Both the position numbers and the translations under genes were made by a program. Below, piece by piece: positions 5,861 to 7,965 of a stretch of DNA of 7,965 nucleotides. The notes below the pieces were generated by a model that was not told the origin of the DNA, ran no database searches, and saw only the letters and a program-made list of their open reading frames with translations. The stretch comes from JANNGZ01 sp031404155 (GTDB lineage: Bacteria > Pseudomonadota > Gammaproteobacteria > Burkholderiales > Burkholderiaceae_C), in the NCBI GenBank assembly GCA_031404155.1, contig JANNGZ010000047.1, positions 1 to 7,965 on the forward strand. Reading direction: 5' to 3'. Position 1 is the stretch's first letter. Each line of letters begins with the position of its first letter.

Positions 5861-6799
5861 TTAGACCGCGACGACGTCGAAGCCCAGGCGCGGGAAGTGG
5901 ATGTGCAGATCGCCGGCCTGCGGGTCGCGGTGCAGGATCACGACTTCGCTGTCGCTCGCGGCGACGAGGGTGCCGCTGACCGGCACACGCGCGTTGTCGT
6001 CGGGCGTTACGGTCACCGGGCAGCCGGCGCGCAGGCCGCCGGGGTCGCCGTTCGGATCGAGATGCATCACCGGCGCGGGTGTGGCGGCGCGGGCAGCTTC
6101 GAACGCGGCTTCGGGCGTCATCGGCGTGCTGCGGCCGTGGCCGAAGGCCGCGATGCGCTCGTACCAAGGCACGAGCGGCGCCAGCCCGAGCAGCGCGTCG
6201 ACCTCGGCCGGGCAGTTCTTGCGCAGCAGATACGTTGTCTGCCAGCAGGCCAGGTCGGCCACGCTCGGCGCGTCGCCGAAGAGGAAGCGTCTGCCGTCGG
6301 CTTGTCCACCCACCAGCGCCGCCTTCAGCCACGCGTACTGCGCGCGAACGAACTGCACGTGCTGCTCGAACTGCGGCGCCATCGCGGCCTTGCCGATGTC
6401 GATGCCGAGGTAGCCTTCCTTGCGGTCCTTGATGAACTCGGGCGGGATGTGCTCGCCGATGTAGTGCACCAGCACGCCGATGGTCGGGATCCACAGCTGC
6501 CGCTCCCAGGCGAAGGCCAGTCCCTGGGCCAGGCCGCGGCTGCCCGGCGGATTGAGCGTGGTCTGCGGCTGCAGGCGGTCGAGTGCGGGCAGGATGATGT
6601 TCGTATCGCAGTAGATGTCGGCGCCGACTTGCAGCACCGGCGCGCGCCGGTAGCCGCCGGTCAGCGGCGCGAGCAGCGGCCGCGGCGGCAGGCCGGGGAT
6701 GTCCACCGAGTGCCACGCCAGGCCCTTGAAGCCGAGCGCGGTGCGCAGCTTCTCGGAGAAGGTCGAGAACTCGTAGTGGTGCAGGATCAGGTCGCTCAT
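5861..6799 (-). CDS. Glutathione S-transferase family protein with C-terminal extension
   Basis: At 312 residues this is about 100 longer than an ordinary GST. The thioredoxin-like domain (about 1-80) starts LILHHYEFSTFSEKLRTALG, with Ser12 and Ser15 as candidate glutathione-activating residues. Pro54 in RRAPVL is the cis-proline, and Asp65-Thr66 replaces the usual Glu/Asp-Ser. The helical domain (about 90-240) ends with FLFGDAPSVADLACWQTTYLL (173-192), the normal N-capping region. Residues about 245-312 form an extra, Pro/Gly/Val-rich, probably beta-stranded segment (PVTVTPDDNARVPVSG, then EVVILHRD) that is not part of the core GST fold. AAAGGAGA upstream of ATG 6799, with an 8-base spacer, fixes the start. 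It is 96 bases downstream of the dehydrogenase gene and 22 bases before the SnoaL-like gene. A catabolic rather than housekeeping GST is likely from the operon, but the reaction is not determined. Confidence 0.9.
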   Translation of the reverse strand: MSDLILHHYEFSTFSEKLRTALGFKGLAWHSVDIPGLPPRPLLAPLTGGYRRAPVLQVGADIYCDTNIILPALDRLQPQTTLNPPGSRGLAQGLAFAWERQLWIPTIGVLVHYIGEHIPPEFIKDRKEGYLGIDIGKAAMAPQFEQHVQFVRAQYAWLKAALVGGQADGRRFLFGDAPSVADLACWQTTYLLRKNCPAEVDALLGLAPLVPWYERIAAFGHGRSTPMTPEAAFEAARAATPAPVMHLDPNGDPGGLRAGCPVTVTPDDNARVPVSGTLVAASDSEVVILHRDPQAGDLHIHFPRLGFDVVAV

Positions 6800-6824
6800 G
6801 GTGAAGGTCTCCTTTGGGGGTTCA

Positions 6825-6852
6825 GCCCGCCGGCGTGAAATCGCCGGCGGGC
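6825..6852. repeat. Perfect 11-base hairpin inside the minus-strand operon
   Basis: GCCCGCCGGCG (6825-6835) and CGCCGGCGGGC (6842-6852) pair perfectly around a 6-base loop. It lies 25 bases upstream of the long GST start, on its mRNA leader side, and just before its ribosome site. There is no U-tract on the minus strand, so it is unlikely to be a full terminator; it may be an attenuator, an RNase processing or mRNA-stabilising element, or a palindromic repeat. Confidence 0.7.
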
Positions 6853-6862
6853 CTTCGGCAGG

Positions 6863-6888
6863 CGTGCGACCCCTTCCGGGCTCGCACG
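6863..6888. repeat. Second hairpin inside the minus-strand operon
   Basis: CGTGCGACCC (6863-6872) pairs with GGG-C-TCGCACG (6878-6888) around a CTTCC loop with one bulged C, giving ten base pairs. It begins directly after the short-chain dehydrogenase stop (6896-6898) in the direction of transcription and is followed 10 bases on by the hairpin at 6825-6852. Together they fill most of the only long gap of the operon. Confidence 0.6.
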
Positions 6889-6895
6889 TCCGGCC

Positions 6896-7654
6896 TCAGT
6901 ACATGATGTGACCGCCGTCGACGACGATGGTCTGGCCGGAAACGAAACCCGCCAGATCGGACAGCAGGTACAGCGCGGTGCCGACCAGGTCGTCGGGCTT
7001 TTGCTCGCGCGCGATCGCGCGCGCCTTCAGGAAACTCTGCTGCCACTCGACGGGGCGGTTCTTCGTCGCGTCGGTGATGACGAAGCCGGGCGCGATCACG
7101 TTCACGCGCACGCCGTTCGGGCCGCACTCCTTGGCCAGGCCCTTGGTCATCGACAGCACCGCGCCCTTGGTCGCGACGTAGTGCAGATAACCCGGCTGGC
7201 CCGCCACCGCCACCACCGAGGCGATGTTGACGATCGAGCCGGCTTTCCTCTCGCGCATCGCCGGCATCACCGCCTTGCAACATTGCCACACGCCCTTGAC
7301 GTTGACGGCGAAGATGCGGTCCCACTGCGCGTCGTCGAGCTCTTCGAACGGCGTCAGCTTCACCTCGCGGAAGTAGGCGGCGTTGTTGATCAGGCCGTCG
7401 ATGCGGCCGAAGCGGCCCAGCGCGGCGGCGGCCATCGCGCGCACTGAAGCGTCGTCGGCGACGTCCACGCGCAGCGCCAGCGCCTTGGTGCCGGCGGCCT
7501 CGACACGAGCCACGGTTTCGTCGGCCGCGTTCATGTCGGCGACGACGACGTTGGCCCCTTGCTCGGCACAGCCGACGGCGAAGGCCTGGCCGATGCCGGT
7601 GGCGGCGCCGGTGACGATGATGGTGCGATCGGCGAGCAGGTTGTTGGCACTCAT
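6896..7654 (-). CDS. Short-chain dehydrogenase/reductase (classical SDR, probably NAD-dependent)
   Basis: This 252-residue protein is a complete classical SDR. The cofactor-binding TGAATGIG motif is at 15-22, and Asp40 at the end of beta-2 (NVVVAD) favours NAD(H) over NADP(H) by family rule. VDV (63-65) contacts the adenine, NNAA (90-93) stabilises the sheet, and Asn118, Ser146, Tyr159 and Lys163 (YVATK) form the catalytic tetrad. The PGFVITD segment and the closing GQTIVVDGGHIMY are standard. Such enzymes oxidise or reduce secondary alcohols and ketones in the cytoplasm. ATG 7654 has AAGGA nine bases upstream, and the gene starts 19 bases after the stop of the YtkA-like gene, so co-transcription is likely. 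Co-occurrence with two GST genes suggests a pathway that oxidises a hydroxyl before or after a glutathione step, as SDR plus GST do in bacterial beta-aryl ether cleavage. That parallel is inference. Confidence 0.93.
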   Translation of the reverse strand: MSANNLLADRTIIVTGAATGIGQAFAVGCAEQGANVVVADMNAADETVARVEAAGTKALALRVDVADDASVRAMAAAALGRFGRIDGLINNAAYFREVKLTPFEELDDAQWDRIFAVNVKGVWQCCKAVMPAMRERKAGSIVNIASVVAVAGQPGYLHYVATKGAVLSMTKGLAKECGPNGVRVNVIAPGFVITDATKNRPVEWQQSFLKARAIAREQKPDDLVGTALYLLSDLAGFVSGQTIVVDGGHIMY

Positions 7655-7673
7655 GGGTGGGGTTCCTTGGGGT

Positions 7674-7965
7674 TCAGGGTTTTGGTTTCGTGCTGCGCGC
7701 CTCGGCCACGGGGCAGCGGCGATCGCCTTCGCATTCGTCCACGCGCAGCGTGCGCACGATGCGTTCGCGCGGCGGGCCGGCGATGTCGACCTGCAGCGCC
7801 CACACGCCGTTCATTTCGAGCTCCAGCACGCCGCGGTACTCGCCGGGGCGCCCGGTCGGCGTCGCGGCGACGGGCTTGACGGTGTGCGCCATCGGCATCG
7901 ACGGCATCGACGCGGCGAGCGTGACGCGGGCCTGATCGAGCGGCGCGCCACTCGTCGCCACGCGC
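7674..7965 (-). CDS. YtkA/FixH-like domain protein, C-terminal part (runs off right edge)
   Basis: About 96 residues are visible, open to the window edge, so the true start is outside. The core reads ARVTLAASMPSMPMAH, then ATPTGRPGEYRGVLEL and MNGVWALQVDIAGP. This MPSMPMAH / PGEY / G-W pattern is typical of YtkA-like and FixH-like beta-sandwich domains, which are usually secreted or membrane-anchored and often sit beside copper or other metal efflux and oxidase genes. A short Cys-containing tail (DECEGDRRCPVAEARS) follows; Cys pairing there is possible. The stop is 19 bases before the dehydrogenase start, so it is probably upstream in the same transcript, though its function may belong to genes beyond the edge. 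A GTG at 7961 is in frame but too close to the edge to be judged a start. The family assignment is moderately sure; a role in copper handling is inference. Confidence 0.75.
   Translation of the reverse strand, partial: RVATSGAPLDQARVTLAASMPSMPMAHTVKPVAATPTGRPGEYRGVLELEMNGVWALQVDIAGPPRERIVRTLRVDECEGDRRCPVAEARSTKPKP

Noticed and set aside
5819..6838. 339-codon plus-strand frame opposite the long GST gene
   Set aside because: The composition is Arg/Ala/Gly-rich with no family resemblance; the opposite strand has a convincing GST with ribosome site and operon context.

Overview
This GC-rich window (about two thirds G+C by eye, strong G/C third-position bias) looks like a proteobacterial chromosome. 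The gene families (IorAB-type molybdenum hydroxylase, PQQ alcohol dehydrogenase remnant, tandem glutathione transferases) and the spacing style fit Burkholderiales (Betaproteobacteria) best, but that assignment is inference. No RNA gene, insertion sequence, CRISPR array or transcription regulator is visible.

Left part (1-1162): the first third of an NAD(P)-dependent aldehyde dehydrogenase runs leftward off the window edge. Divergent from it is a relic: only the last ~88 codons of a PQQ-dependent methanol/ethanol-type dehydrogenase survive (about 745-1011), with no plausible N-terminal part. The gap between them holds a strong hairpin (609-638) and a weak Fnr/Anr-like dyad (713-726).

Centre (1163-3755): a two-gene operon encodes a periplasmic molybdenum hydroxylase of the isoquinoline 1-oxidoreductase type: a small 2Fe-2S subunit and a Tat-exported molybdopterin subunit. 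It has a long inverted repeat in its leader and a clear intrinsic terminator behind it. Next comes a monocistronic secreted alpha/beta hydrolase (DUF3530-like, 3917-4687), whose upstream region carries a relative of the same inverted repeat (exact 15-base match).

Right part (4800-7965, all minus strand): a tightly spaced operon reads right to left as YtkA/FixH-like protein (C-terminal part only), short-chain dehydrogenase, 312-residue GST with an extra C-terminal domain, SnoaL-like protein, and a second, ordinary GST. Gaps are 10-25 bases except one of 96 bases between the dehydrogenase and the long GST, which holds two consecutive stable hairpins. The operon converges on the hydrolase gene across a short gap filled with CCTCACCGCCA-type tandem repeats.

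The left and centre suggest a locus for oxidation of alcohols, aldehydes or N-heterocycles. The right operon suggests a glutathione-dependent catabolic or detoxification module of unknown substrate; it is the best candidate for something undescribed.
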